The notes beneath the pieces were generated by a model. That model saw nothing but the letters and a program-made list of their open reading frames with translations. It searched no databases and had not been told where the DNA came from. 64,000 bases of DNA from Cryptomeria japonica (taxonomy: Eukaryota; Streptophyta; Pinopsida; Cupressales; Cupressaceae), in assembly GCF_030272615.1 (NCBI RefSeq), contig NC_081412.1, positions 103,528,796-103,592,795 of the forward strand, given 5' to 3'. Made by a program: the position numbers and the translations under genes. This document shows, piece by piece, positions 25,152 to 36,899 of this stretch (the first letter of the stretch is position 1; each line of letters begins with the position of its first letter).

Positions 25152-25475
25152 ATATAACCACCATTTTGGAAAAATAAAATTAACTTTGTCAAATCTTGGT
25201 TCATGAATGCTATGCAAAAAGTAAATTATCAAACCATATAACACAATAGATAAGAGAAAGAAAAATCCCATTGCATTTTAACTCTTGTAAATAACTAATG
25301 TCAAGATATAAAAATCTCCATCAAATATTCACACACTATACTTACTTTTGTAATACTTTAGACCTCCAGCATTTTAAGATATAATAAACTCATAAAAGAC
25401 AATATTCTTAAGACATACCATAACTATGAAGCTCATGAAGAATACCATAACTCCAATACAATGAATGGCTAGTTT
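25152..25475. other. AT-rich, no gene seen
   Basis: Right flank of the gypsy-like insertion; no motif-bearing frame. Confidence 0.5.
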
Positions 25476-26023
25476 TTGCTTCCTAAATATACAACCCCAC
25501 ATAGGGTCAACACTTATCTTAAAGATACCTTGCATTCTCAAAAAAAGAATGCTATTCCTAGAACAAGAGGTTTTACTATACTAAATTTTGTTTGCATCCT
25601 TGGAGGATTCCCTTGATGATTGAGGAATAATGATTGCTTGTCCTGCACCAAATGTTTTTTTGCTTCCTAAATATGCAACCCTACAGAGGGTCAACACTTA
25701 TCTTAAAGATACCTTGCATTCTCAAAAAAAGAATGGTATTCCTAGAACAAGAGGTTTTACTATACTAAAGCTTGTTTACATCCTTGGAGGATTCCCTTGA
25801 TGATTGAGGAATAATGACTGCTTGTCCTGCACCAAATGTTTTTTTGCTTCCTAAATATGCAACCCCACACAAGGTCAACACTTATCTTAAAGATACGTTG
25901 CATTCTCAAAAAAAATGTTATTCCTAGAACAAAAGGTTTTACTATACTAAATTTTGTTTACATCCTTGAAAAATTCCCTTGATGATCGAGGAATAATAAC
26001 TGCTTGTCCTCCACCAAATGTTT
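25476..26023. repeat. Tandem repeat, three copies of a 184-bp unit
   Basis: TTGCTTCCTAAATAT recurs at 25476, 25660 and 25844, and the intervening sequence (CAACACTTATCTTAAAGATAC, GGTTTTACTATACTAAA, CCTTGATGAT) repeats in step. The third copy has a small deletion and ends at about 26023. No reading frame is conserved across the three units. Confidence 0.9.
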
Positions 26024-29000
26024 GAACCCACATTCTTGTTCTTGGGTCCACCATTAGTGGGGTTTCTTAGGAATGGCTAGGATTATAAATGAAATCAAGT
26101 AGGTAGAATTCAAAATGAAAGCGAAGACTACCATATATTCATTAATAAGCCATGTCGACATATTTATAGAAATTCAAAGCACCCAATCGTGATCATTAAT
26201 TTGCATGTACGAAACTTAACGTGTGGGGCCGACTCCCCTCCACTCTCACTGCTGTTGACTCCCAGGTACAAAATAAAGAGAGGTAAATGTTTGTCTTGGA
26301 ATAATTAGTATGTCGACATTTGTTTGACTTGAATTCCAAATCAATATCGAAAAATATCGAACTTATCCTGAAAAATATCAATCAAGGATGCTTTCTAATT
26401 CGTAGAAGCAATCACATGGCTTAAATGTGATGGCTCAATGGTTTTTACTGTAAAGTTATATCACATGAAATGGAAAATTTTGGATGGATAGTAAAAAGTC
26501 TTAATATAATATTTTAAAAAAAATATTAATAGTTGTAGAATAATTTTGAAAAAATAATTGTGAAAACAACTGTTTTAAAATAAAGTGGATCGATCTAAGA
26601 TTGATATTATTAAGTATATGCAAGGGTCTAAGAGAAAGATACAAGGATATAAATTGTCACCATATTGATCTAGATCATAATACCTTCTTTTTTTTAACAG
26701 TGTACATAATTTTTGAATTGTAGTTTACAATCATAATTTCTTATACATATTGGAAGCATAATGGTTAAATTTGAATTAGGTTTCTCTCATATTTTGATGG
26801 ATTAATCTTGGTTGCATGGGTTTGATCTTAAAAATGTCCAATAATTTTACATTTTGAGCATATTTGACATGTGATGTGTTGATTGAATTGATTAATCATG
26901 TATCAGAAAATGTGTTGCACTGTGTTTTGATGTCCACTAGTGCATGGTAACTAGTAGTATTGAAAAATAACTTAGGGAAACCATCGAATCATAAGGGTCA
27001 AGTATTCCTCAATTAAATGCCTTGGAAGACTAAATTTATATTCAAGGATAACTCTTGATAATGTACAATGATTTTGATGTGAGTTCTAATGCTTAAGTGT
27101 TAATTATTTTTAGTACTACAAATTCAAATATTCTTAGGAAGGCTCCTTGCCAATTGTAAATATGTTTAAATGATCTAAGATGTTTCTTAGATGTGTCCAA
27201 ACACTCAAACAAACATCTTTAAATTTAAGGACATAACAAACAATTACTTAATCATCTACCAAGTTTGCTCCTAGTGGCTAGTGAGAAAGGGTGAGAGTCG
27301 ACATTTGGAAATTATAAAAATTTAAATTTTACATCAAATTATTTTCATGTAGAATTGTCATTACTTATCATGGAATTCAACAAAGACTAAGATTATGATA
27401 TATTGGAGTGGGAACCAAGAGCATGGGAATATGGGATAACAATAAAGGTTATGATATAAAAGTAGGTAAGGCTAGGCTAAGGATTAATGTCTATAAGTGC
27501 TTGGGGTGAGAATGAATAAAGTTTAGGGAAGGAGATAAACTTAGCACCTTCAGTGTGTCACATGTCAAGATATGCAACCCTATTAAGACTATATCAAAAT
27601 GGACCAAAACCAAATGGGAATTTGTATCTATACATATTTTGTTACCACTTTGAGGTGCATGTGAATCTTAAAAAATGAACACATGTATTGTATTGCCCGC
27701 CAAAATATCCTAGAGAAATACACTAACTAACATGCAAATAGAGATAATAACTTTAAAAAAAAAAAAAATCAACTAATATAACCATTACCATCACTAATCA
27801 AATGCAACAACCATCCATTAAAAAAATAACATCTAACCATCATAATCAATTCACACAAGAACATAACACAATAATAAATAACACAACTTAACATTAGCTT
27901 CCCTAGGGTATCTCAATGTCATAACTTAAACTAACCATAAGCAATTAACATAACATAACAAGCATGATAACACAAATACCACCATAATCCAAATTCCATC
28001 TAATTCCTAGCATGATTTATTCCTTCAACACACACACGACCATTCACTAATCTATAACATGATTATACCCATCTACTAAGCTTACTAGCCATTCCCTTTT
28101 AAAGTTTATTTTAAAGATCCAATACCAAATGTTCCTAATCCCAAGATGATCTATCTCATTTCCTTTTTCCCATGATGCATATCCATAAATCCATTTCCTA
28201 ACTACATGAGCATTTATCTTAACAGTAATCTCAAATCTCAAGTGCATAATGCAAGAATCCTAATGCTTCCTATCTTCCAATGCTAATTCATAAATGCCAT
28301 TATCAACTAACATGATATCATTAATTAGCTGCAATCTTCTACTTATTATTCATTCCATTTCTAGGGTTCCTTTCTCATATGAGTCTACTTCGAGATAACA
28401 ACCATGGATTTTAATATTATTATAATAATATCATGAATCCATTCTATTTCAAGTATAATTCCATTACAAGCATCTAAGTACATGTAAATCATTTATTCAT
28501 AATACAACATCGTAATCTCATTCTAATATAACTTATCACATGATACCAAATGTATGACCTTAATTCCATAATCATAGAGCCAATTCCATTTTATTTCCTT
28601 TTCTCTATTAATAACCAATATCGCATGATACATAATTAAGCTCACCTAGTTTACAATATACCTTTTTCAACAAGGAACATAGTTCTCCTCTACATTACAA
28701 TTACATCATAATCAATATCTACAAATGCCATATAATCATTTACATCATTTTCCTACAAGAATCCATCCAAAGCTTCTATAGTAAGAAGAAACCACATCCA
28801 TGCAAGAGCATCCAACGAAGAACATCCCAATGGTTGAAAAGCACCAACCACCCGACCATGTGGAACCATAGGAACTGCCCCCTCTGCTAGGAGATGACAC
28901 AAGATCCCACTCATACTCTAGATCTAGGCTGACACCTAACAACCAAAGGAAGACCAACACAAAAAACACAACAAACAAGAAATGCAAAGTCATAAAAAAC

Positions 29001-29764
29001 CAATAAGAACTCCATCACAACCTCTAGAGGTGACACATCGTCAAGGCTCAAGGAAATAGGACTTACATGTAGGAAAAAGAGTGTCATCACATGCAACATA
29101 AGGGAACCTAACCACATGCCCAGCCATCCTAGATGCACATGTAGAGCCATCTCAACCTTAATGGGGTAATGGAGATTATCTTACTTGGGTTACCAAGGCC
29201 TTCCCAATCCTATCCTGGTCTCCCCCATTGGAAAGGTAAAGGGACCCACACATTCATTTCTTATCTTATTAAAATGAATTGTTCTATGAAAACCCAAGAA
29301 TTATAATATTAAGTTATCACTTGATTACAAAGTCAAACTCCCAATGAGATAACTGGTGATCTAGACTCCGAGTAACCTGGCTATCTACCCCCTTGGAATC
29401 CCAATCACTCACTTGGAAGCCCACTCCCACTAGCATGCACCTATACCTTAGGGTATCAACAAGGAATTGCAAAAAACATCTCAACATAACCATGGGATCA
29501 CAACAATACAAGACCTGGAAACAAAGGTATCAAATCAACAACAACATATCATGCAACATGGAAACCATCATATAAGAGTACAACCAAGGAGATCGGCTAT
29601 ATGAAAAACTCATATACAAGCCAAATAGTCAAAATAACAAATAATCAAACAATAAAATAGACCTAGAACATCTCAGGTATCAAAAATAGCCTCTGGGTAT
29701 CCAAAAATCCAAAACAGAAATCTTAGAAATCACAACAAATATAAAACAGATAGAATAGTGCATA
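26024..29764. other. Long stretch without a recognisable gene
   Basis: AT-rich, with scattered short frames (26196-26381, 28047-28247, 28745-29150, 29317-29575) that carry no motif I recognise. A sequence at 27688 (TGTATTGCCCGCCAAAATAT) could be the start of an unrecognised LTR, but I found no partner or target duplication. Confidence 0.4.
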
Positions 29765-29809
29765 TAACATAGTAATCATATAACACAAAAGTTCATGTAA
29801 AATGAAGTC

Positions 29810-29941
29810 ATGCATTTATAACATGAAGTCACACATTTATAACGTGAAGCAGTGCATATATAGCACGAAATAGCGCATATAACACAAAACATCACATATA
29901 TAACACGAAACAACGCATATATAACATGAAACAATGCATAT
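29810..29941. repeat. 21-bp minisatellite, left part
   Basis: About six units of roughly 21 bp built on GCATATATAACACGAAAC. It continues, after two later insertions, at 30276-30291 and 31766-31850. Short frames through it repeat a 7-residue pattern (ALFHVIY) simply because 21 is divisible by three. Confidence 0.85.
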
Positions 29942-30076
29942 TGTTGAGACATGGACCAGCTAGGACTCGAACCTAGGACCTTCCATACACTGCTGGAGTG
30001 CTCTACCATAGAGCGACTGGCCCCTTTTGGACCAGTCCATCATCGGTTCGAGTGTGGCTTATTTCCAACACCAACA
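29942..30076 (-). repeat. TRIM 3' LTR (135 bp)
   Basis: Low-coordinate copy, preceded on the minus strand by the polypurine tract. Contains the tRNA-like segment at 29952-30023. Confidence 0.85.
29952..30023 (-). ncRNA. tRNA-like sequence in the TRIM 3' LTR
   Basis: Second copy of the 72-nt segment. Here all seven acceptor pairs form (GGGCCAG with CTGGTCC, one G-U), and the B box is the perfect GGTTCGAGTCC. The A-box region has mutated (TCGCTCTATGGTAGAGC). Confidence 0.7.
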
Positions 30077-30085
30077 CCCCCCCTT
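30077..30085 (-). promoter_or_regulatory. TRIM polypurine tract
   Basis: The minus strand reads AAGGGGGGG immediately before the 3' LTR; the expected primer site for plus-strand DNA synthesis. Confidence 0.8.
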
Positions 30086-30128
30086 AAGCCACACCTCTCG
30101 TGTGCTTGGGGCTCCTAGCCTGGACCTG

Positions 30129-30140
30129 GCTCTGATACCA
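30129..30140 (-). promoter_or_regulatory. TRIM primer-binding site
   Basis: The minus strand reads TGGTATCAGAGC, with no spacer to the LTR; complementary to the initiator-Met tRNA 3' end. Confidence 0.85.
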
Positions 30141-30275
30141 TGTTGAGACATGGACAAGCTAGGACTCAAACCTAGGACCTTCCATACACTACTGGAGTGC
30201 TCTACCACTGAGCTACTGGCCCCTCTCGAACCAGTCCATTGTTGGTCTAGGTGTGGCTTATTTCCAACACCAACA
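30141..30275 (-). repeat. TRIM 5' LTR (135 bp)
   Basis: High-coordinate copy; 5' because the PBS touches it on the minus strand. Contains the tRNA-like segment at 30151-30222. Confidence 0.85.
30151..30222 (-). ncRNA. tRNA-like sequence in the TRIM 5' LTR
   Basis: 72 nt that fold on paper as a tRNA: 7-nt acceptor strands GGGCCAG and CTTGTCC, D stem GCTC/GAGC with loop AGTGGTA, and T stem CTAGG/CCTAG. The A box (TAGCTCAGTGGTAGAGC) matches the RNA polymerase III consensus. The B box is GGTTTGAGTCC, one transition from GGTTCGAGTCC. The anticodon arm is imperfect (CTCCA with TGGAA, loop of about 8 nt), so no anticodon can be named. It is LTR sequence rather than a functional tRNA gene; whether it drives Pol III transcription is unknown. 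Confidence 0.7.
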
Positions 30276-30291
30276 CATAAAAACATGAAAT

Positions 30292-31765
30292 TGTTGGCAA
30301 TATTGCATTATAACAGACAATGAAAAGATTGTTGGCATTGAGATAGTTGTTGATGATTATGGATATAACCGATTAAAGATGTTTACTATCTTGATATTAT
30401 TATTTTATCATTGATGTCAAGAAATTGATTTTCTAATTCAGTATGATGTTACCATATCTTGAGAAGTATGATTTGAAGATTATAAAGATGTCGGTAAAAG
30501 ACACAGGAAACAATATGATGAATAAGGTATTCAATGGGCAACTATTACCAAGTCAGACAATGGTGAGATCATGATGTTTTAGATTGTTTTAACATCATAC
30601 ATATGTTGTAAAATGTAAAGGTTAATACTATACTATGTTATCAAGCATAGAACCTAGTCGGTAAACCCTAAGGTTATCGCTATCGGTTAATGAAGGCAGA
30701 ATGTCTACTGAGTGAAGTTTAGTATTCACTGAGTTGTTACCGAGTTGTAACCGAGCTATAACAGAATGCATTAAATTGTTTGCATGTGTTATTTAATGAA
30801 GGAAGCTGATGAGCTGGAACTGATTAAATGATTGGTGAGTCGTGCATGAAGTTTGTTAATGAATCTAAGGCAATGGAAAGTTAGCATGAAGATCTATAGC
30901 TCAGATTGAACCTTAATACCCTGGCACAAGTTCCAAGAAATGTATGCAAGTTCCAAGGCAGGGTAAAACGTTTTCAGATCAGAAGATGAATTGAACCTGG
31001 ACAAGATCGAAGATCTGATGGGTATGATTGATCATGGGAAATGTGATCAAGGAGATTAAGTGGTTACCTAATTGTTTATAAATAGGAAACTGTTGATAAA
31101 AAATGTATGCGGGCAAGTGTATGAACAGGGATGCTACATATTGATTACTGAGCATAGAAGCTTGAAGACCTGTTTGAATAACAGAGTATAGAAGCCCAGC
31201 AGATAGACAAGATTGGTTCTATGTCTAGATAGCATTTTAGATGTGAAGTTGCAGATAGATTTTATTACTGTTATTTTGTGAAAGTGATAGAAAATCTCTT
31301 AACCGAGTGGACTTAATAGTCTTATTTGTAAAACCCTCTAACAAGGTGACATTCTGATTGAGTGTTTGAAATCCTTTAACAAGGTCACTTCTAACAAGGT
31401 GAAGATCCTAATAGATCTGAGGGAAATCCCTTAACCAGTTCACATCTAGCAATGTGTTTGTAATCTTTAACAGGATTTGCTTTTAACCGAGCATACTCTA
31501 GAAGAGTATATTTCTTAATCGGTTCAAAATCCCACAATGGTTTTTCCCTATTTGGGTTTCCATGTTAAATCTGGTGTTACGAGCTTTATGATGTTTATAT
31601 GCTTTTGAGTTTGCATGTTTGGCAGTTTTGGTTATATTACTGAAATATATGTTACCGAGGTTGAATCTGATGTTTTTATGGATGATTAAGTTTGTATGAT
31701 TCATCCCCCCCCTCTCATCTTGTTGGCTATTGGATCTATACTTATATTAAGTATCAGAATTATCA
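30292..31765 (+). repeat. Solo LTR, copia type (1474 bp)
   Basis: Starts TGTTGGCAATATTGC and ends AGAATTATCA, flanked by the exact duplication GAAAT (30287-30291 and 31766-31770) and inserted in the 21-bp minisatellite. Near its end it has the pyrimidine-rich CCCCCCCCTCTCATC tract and, upstream, CCCTATTTGGGTTTCCATG, both usual in copia LTRs of this window. No PBS or coding region is attached, so an LTR-LTR recombination product is likely. Confidence 0.85.
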
Positions 31766-31850
31766 GAAATAACACATATATAACATGAAATAACACATAT
31801 ATAACACAATATAGTGCATATAACACGAGAAATAGCGCATTTGATAAAAG
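31766..31850. repeat. 21-bp minisatellite, right part
   Basis: Continuation of the array (ACACATATATAACATGAAATA and variants) after the solo LTR. It decays into non-repeated sequence by about 31860. Confidence 0.8.
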
Positions 31851-34599
31851 AATTAGTGCATACATAGTTTTCACGCATTTGTTAAAACTCAAACACAAAA
31901 CAGTTAAACTTACAACAAGAAAATAAAATCAAATAGACTATATTAAGTCCCAAAAATGGGCTCAAAGGAAATGCCCTAACCTTAGGAAATAAATAAAACA
32001 ACCCAAATATTAATCCACAAACTATAACCAAGGATAATACCAAACATGTCAACATGACATCCGGCTCAACCAGGCACATGCAAAACCACAAAACATAATA
32101 TAAGGCTCAATAAGATTCCCAAAACTATCATGGACCAAAATAAAGACTTAGGGATACAAATTCCCAAACTAAAATAATCAATCGTCATACAGAAAGGATT
32201 CTAGAATACACAGATAGGATGCATTCACGGCTATGCACAACCTATACCCAAAATATTTCCCCAAGTTATATAATTTAACCTTAGGTTATAAAGTGCATAT
32301 GAAATATTTCCAGCAAAATATATAATAAAGTTTATTTTTCCCCAAACTACCCGAGAACAGTCTTTCTGAGCAATCACAAATAATACAATATTTTCTAAAA
32401 AAAAAATGCATAGGAAGAAAATTCCTCCAACCTAGATAACAGAAGTTATGGGCAAGAATCTGATGAAGTACAACCAAAACAGTCCTCAAGCAATCAAAAT
32501 CCAAAGCCAAGCCGAATAGCAGCAAATTCTTCCTATAAGCCAACCCCGGTGAATGCTCAGAAAACCCATTAAATAGAAAATCAACCAAAAATTAATGCAA
32601 AAGTCAGCCAATAGAAATATTATAAAATAATATATGTCCTACCTACCAACCCACATAACAATGCACAAATAATATGAAATAATATTTATCTAACTTACCA
32701 TGCTCACACCCAATGGTAAAATAGGGTAGGTAAGTAATATGCATATTATTTCCATATACCCCAGTAACAAGAGACATAATCTTTTAATCTAAAACCAAAT
32801 GAAATAATAATAAACCAAGCCCAATAAAAATAAATCGAGGGGCTAATAATAAATCAAAAGACACAAATTAAATAAAGGCTCTAATAAATAAATAATTCAA
32901 AGGTATATAAATAAATATCCACAATAATCAATTAAATAATAATTAATCCTTAATATCAATAAATAATCCTAGATAAACCAAGTGTAAATAACAATACCAA
33001 TAATAATAATCTCACATTAATATTTAAATATTTATACCAACTAATTATTTATTTTATTTTTATAAACTATATTAATCTATTAATTTAATTTAATATTATT
33101 AAACTATATGAAACAATTTAATCAATTAATTAATAATTAAACCAATCATTAAACACCACACTACATAAGCAATCCCACATAAAATAACCCAAGGAATCAC
33201 TAGATGCCAACAATAACTCACACCAAAACACTAAATTGACAAGGGTGATCAACTTAAACCTAGAGTATAGGGTGGGTTCTCATGTCACCTCCGATCAACT
33301 TGCCATTGGGATAAGACATGCTCAGACCTTGTGGAGCCAGGTGGAGTTGGTGTCTGGTACCTACAAACCTGTCACCACCAATACGTATACAAACACATAT
33401 GCAATAATATATATAAAATATGAAATAAACTGACAAGTGATAGAGAATCATGACGGTATATCATGCTCGCAATGAGTGATATGAAATTGTCTCTACTCAC
33501 ACAGATAGTCACACATTATAACATCAAGTCATCACATAGAATCGTAATCATGAGATAGGGTTAGTACATCATAAGATATCATCAAATTAACATAGAGAAA
33601 ACATGATACACACATAAGAATGAGCACATATACCAATCATGAAAGAGTAATCCATCATCACAATAGTCTAGAAATGTCATCATCCACATGTAATCATGAT
33701 GCTCGCACAATGTAATATGTCAAATATCCATAGAGAAGCATCTAAAGCATAGATAAATCCATAAACATCTAGTCAAAGAATCATAAAAATAGTCTAAGCT
33801 ATGCTAATATAATCTAATGATGCTAAAAAAGGAAATAAAAATCAGGAAGAGGCACTACATGTATTTCAATTTATATGAGAACTCACACACATGCATGAAA
33901 AGTAAATATTCAAACATAGAAGGATATAGGGTCCATGCAAAGTAATGGAACTAACTTGATCTCCTTGTGTGTTCATCCTTGTTGGCATGTGTGTTGCATA
34001 GGAACCTACAAAATAGAGAAAAGTTTTAGAGTGAAAAAGTTTTTTTAGGTAAGGGAAATGAACACAAAATACAAGCTTGTTTTAACAATCTAGGAAAATT
34101 AAAAATAAGGAAGAGACTGAGAATAGAGTTAGAAAATTTTGTTTCTATGGAGAGTGGTGTGGTAGTATTACACCCATTGTGGTGATTGTATGATGGTATG
34201 ACATATCAACAACTACCATGCCATGCGATCAAGATCTATTCAAACGTAGTTGTATAGGAGGGGATTTGTCACCTCCCAAGATGATTGATCTTAAAGGACA
34301 AATAAACTTACTGCTACCTCACTCATGCTAGCGCTAAGGTGAGCCAGGAGATAACAAGACTAATAATTATGCTAGAATAAAAAATAATTAAGTAATATGG
34401 AGTGCAGAAAAATGAAATATAAGAATCTGAATTAATAGAGTGACATAAAACTTCAATGTAGAATTTACCACAGAGTTGAGAATCTCTTAGGTTTGGGATG
34501 CCAATGCGGTACAATGTTGTCTGCATGACCAGAAACTATAGAAGCATCCTAAAAATCAATAGTAACTTCTCTTTATCATGTGGAACTTGTTCGCCACCT
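31851..34599. other. AT-rich stretch, no gene seen
   Basis: No recognisable motif on either strand. The part at 32800-33140 is almost entirely A/T with TAAT repeats. A slightly GC-richer patch at 33236-33400 has an open frame on both strands but no identifiable content. Confidence 0.5.
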
Positions 34600-35442
34600 A
34601 CACACATAGAGACGAGCGAAAAATGGTGGGGTTGTATAAGGGATTGACTCAATCAAACCCTCGTTTAGGTGTTTCCGTTGCCACAGTCAGCTATATAGAT
34701 AGATTGGAATAAAAGATAATTGGTAAATATGAAAATAGAAACTATACTCTGTTTAATGGAAGCAAACCCTATTGCAAAAAAATGAATTGGTAAATTGGTA
34801 AGTTAAATGCACCTAGATGATAGATACATTAAAAAATAAGACTAATATATTGCATGCAATGATAAAAAATGGATAAAATATAAAGAAAAGACAAGGCTTG
34901 CAACCAAACCCCCCTTTTTAAGATACAAGTGTGACAAAGCTCGAGAATACGTGCTTGTTGCAAGATAGTTGCAAGATTGTCGTGAATAGAAATAGCTTGA
35001 TAGTATTGGTAAAGTATTCAAGAGAGCATTAAAACATCAATATAAAAGCCAAGAGAGATGCTGAGAAAAGAATGACATCAAGAACACAAAAGGGAACCCT
35101 TCAAAATGAGCAAAGAAAGGTTTTTAAACCCGGAAATGAGTGCATAGAGCCGTTACAGCAAAAAATGAGCCAAGAGACATGCGTCAGCAGGCGTCCGACT
35201 CATTGCAGGATTCAATATTTTGTGGTTTCATCAAGATGTTAGTGTAGTGTGCAGATGTTTGTGCAGCGTGCTGCCATCATACCGATGATAGGCTTAAATG
35301 AGATTTTGGGATAAATGGGGGCACTTTGTCTTCAAGATTCATGATGTCAAATGATAAAATTTTGATCATGGGTTCATCATTAATGCACCAGACACCATGC
35401 ATAAGTGTCATAAATGTACTAGGCACAATTTAAGACTCTACA
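34600..35442 (-). repeat. Gypsy 3' LTR, boundaries partly uncertain
   Basis: The high-coordinate end is well defined. On the minus strand a purine tract is followed by TGTAGAGTCTTAAATTGTGCC, which resembles the LTR starts at 41371 and 52615 (TGTAGACAC.TAAAATTGTCC). A TATA-like TTTTATATTG lies near 35040. The low-coordinate end is a guess; I did not find the closing CA with a matching target duplication. Confidence 0.45.
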
Positions 35443-35458
35443 TTTTCCCCCCACTTTA
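35443..35458 (-). promoter_or_regulatory. Polypurine tract of the gypsy remnant
   Basis: The minus strand reads TAAAGTGGGGGGAAAA directly before the putative LTR start. Confidence 0.6.
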
Positions 35459-35989
35459 GTGGACTAATCAACTCAAGGGATCAGGCGTGCTAAACTAGTT
35501 TCAGAAGGATGAATTCATTAACCCCATGTAGTGAAATGAATCCAATAAGTGCAATAAGTGCTTATCCCAAAAAGGATACAGTAGAGGCCACAGAGGTCGA
35601 GTCGGCAATCATAGATGATGCCCCCAAGTATCTATGAGAAACTATAGTATTCAATGTGACAAATTGTGTACTGCAAAACTCAAAAGTTTGTCAGCATGAA
35701 AAATGGAGGAAACTACTTCGGCAAGAAGAATGCTTAAGGAGTGTTAGTACAGATAGAAGAGAAAAATCTGGTTGAGGTGAGTATATGCCCACTCGTGTTT
35801 TTTCCTCAGCAAGTTGGGGAAAATGGGAAGGAAAATGAGCCAAAATTGTCCCAAAATGGTCAAGAAATATTTTTTGGTGAAAATTAAGCTATATACTTGA
35901 GAGGGCCCCAAGAAGGGTCATTTTCACTATTCATCGTGGGAATTTTGGCTGAGATTTGAATAGAGCATGAACAAAAATTCCATGTAGAT

Positions 35990-36850
35990 GAGAGCACAGA
36001 GTGAGAAAGATCAAGGAGTTGTGGTCCACAATAGAATAGGGCAATGAGCTCGAGCAGGTATGCCTCTAATCATTCTCTTATGTGTCATTTTATGCTTTTT
36101 GTTAACATTTTAGGTTTGCGTGGTGCGCAAGAATCCAAGGGATGTATCATGATCCTAACACTGCATGGTCATCGTAGATGTGCACTGCCATCCAAGGCAT
36201 GAGATATGGTCTGCCTTGGATGCGGGTGTCCATAAGATGCACTGGAGTCTTATGGGTGTGCTAGCATCTAGAATTTACTGTTGATGGAGACTTACTAATA
36301 AATTTTTTTATGTGTAGACGTTGCCTGAAATGCAGGAGCATACATTGCACCATCTACTGTAGACATTATGCAACCGAGCAGAGGAGCTGTCGATGGAAGA
36401 TAGGTGACTACTCTAGAGAGTGGGACTATGATGGACATTTCATCTACCCGAGTTACAATTTCATGCCCCTATGCTGTGAGCTCTTAGAGAGATACAATGT
36501 CATTTCACCTTCCTACAGGCAAGATGATTGTGGCCTTGATCGATGTCTACTGCATCCTCTAGCTACATATATGGGGGGAAGGAGTATCGTTAGCCATCTC
36601 GACCACCCATGAGTGCGCCAGATGATGTCAGACCTAGAGGTGGTGCACTAGAGGGAGGCGACAGTACGAGAGGAGATCATGACATAGTGGGAGACCATGG
36701 CAGAGATACAAGGGGAGTTGAGGGGTTTGCGGTTACATAGTACCATGGCTATGAGATCGTATTCCACCTCAGTGAGACAACCCCTTGCAAAGATCAAGAT
36801 CCTCTTGAGCCTGTGACTTCAGGGACCCATCCACCATAGGGGTCATGAGA
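35990..36850 (+). pseudogene. Plus-strand ORF opposite to the gypsy pol, possibly spliced
   Basis: I do not recognise the protein. A start at ATG 35990 (MRAQSEKDQGVVVHNRIGQ) is followed by a GT at 36057 and a T-rich tract ending in TTTTAG at about 36113, which looks like a short intron. A second acceptor-like TATGTGTAG ends at about 36319. The following frame (LPEMQEHTLHHLL, CNRAEELSMEDR, RVGL, WTFHLPELQFHAPML) is interrupted almost only by TAG/TGA where Trp would fit. An alternative open frame is 36310-36612 (Cys-rich start). The 3' part (VRQMMSDLEVVH, AEIQGELRGLRLHS) looks helical. It sits between integrase and 3' LTR on the opposite strand, the position of the antisense extra ORFs known from some plant Tat-type gypsy elements. 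Confidence 0.4.
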
Positions 36851-36899
36851 CATTTTTGTAGAGATTCATCTATGTTTTGGATTCGTTAGATGTACAAAA

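Larger units (their letters stand above)
29942..30275 (-). mobile_element. TRIM (miniature LTR retrotransposon) with tRNA-like sequence in its LTRs
   Basis: 334 bp in total: two direct 135-bp repeats (29942-30076 and 30141-30275) around a 64-bp interior. On the minus strand each repeat begins TGTTGGTGTTGGAAATAAGCC and ends CATGTCTCAACA. The interior begins at once with TGGTATCAGAGC, a perfect initiator-Met PBS, and ends with the polypurine tract AAGGGGGGG directly against the other LTR. This is the minimal layout of a TRIM. It sits in the 21-bp minisatellite with CATAT/CATAA as flanking 5-mers (one mismatch). The LTRs differ at about 16 of 135 positions by hand count. There is no coding capacity, so replication must depend on other elements. 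Confidence 0.85.

Noticed and set aside
28745-29150. Two minus-strand hydrophobic frames
   Set aside because: No motif, no codon signal, no start context; hydrophobicity follows from T-rich composition.
29810-29941. CRISPR-like array
   Set aside because: The 21-bp units are contiguous without unique spacers and the context is eukaryotic.
29952-30222. Functional nuclear tRNA genes
   Set aside because: Both copies sit inside LTRs, have a poor anticodon arm and are mutated in one box each. They are LTR components.
29776-30286. Short minus-strand proteins across the TRIM and minisatellite
   Set aside because: The repeated 7-residue pattern comes from the 21-bp repeat and the rest is translated tRNA-like sequence.
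35990-36850. An ordinary host gene exon
   Set aside because: Many stops, and its position between gypsy integrase and PPT fits an element-borne antisense ORF better. A captured gene is not excluded.
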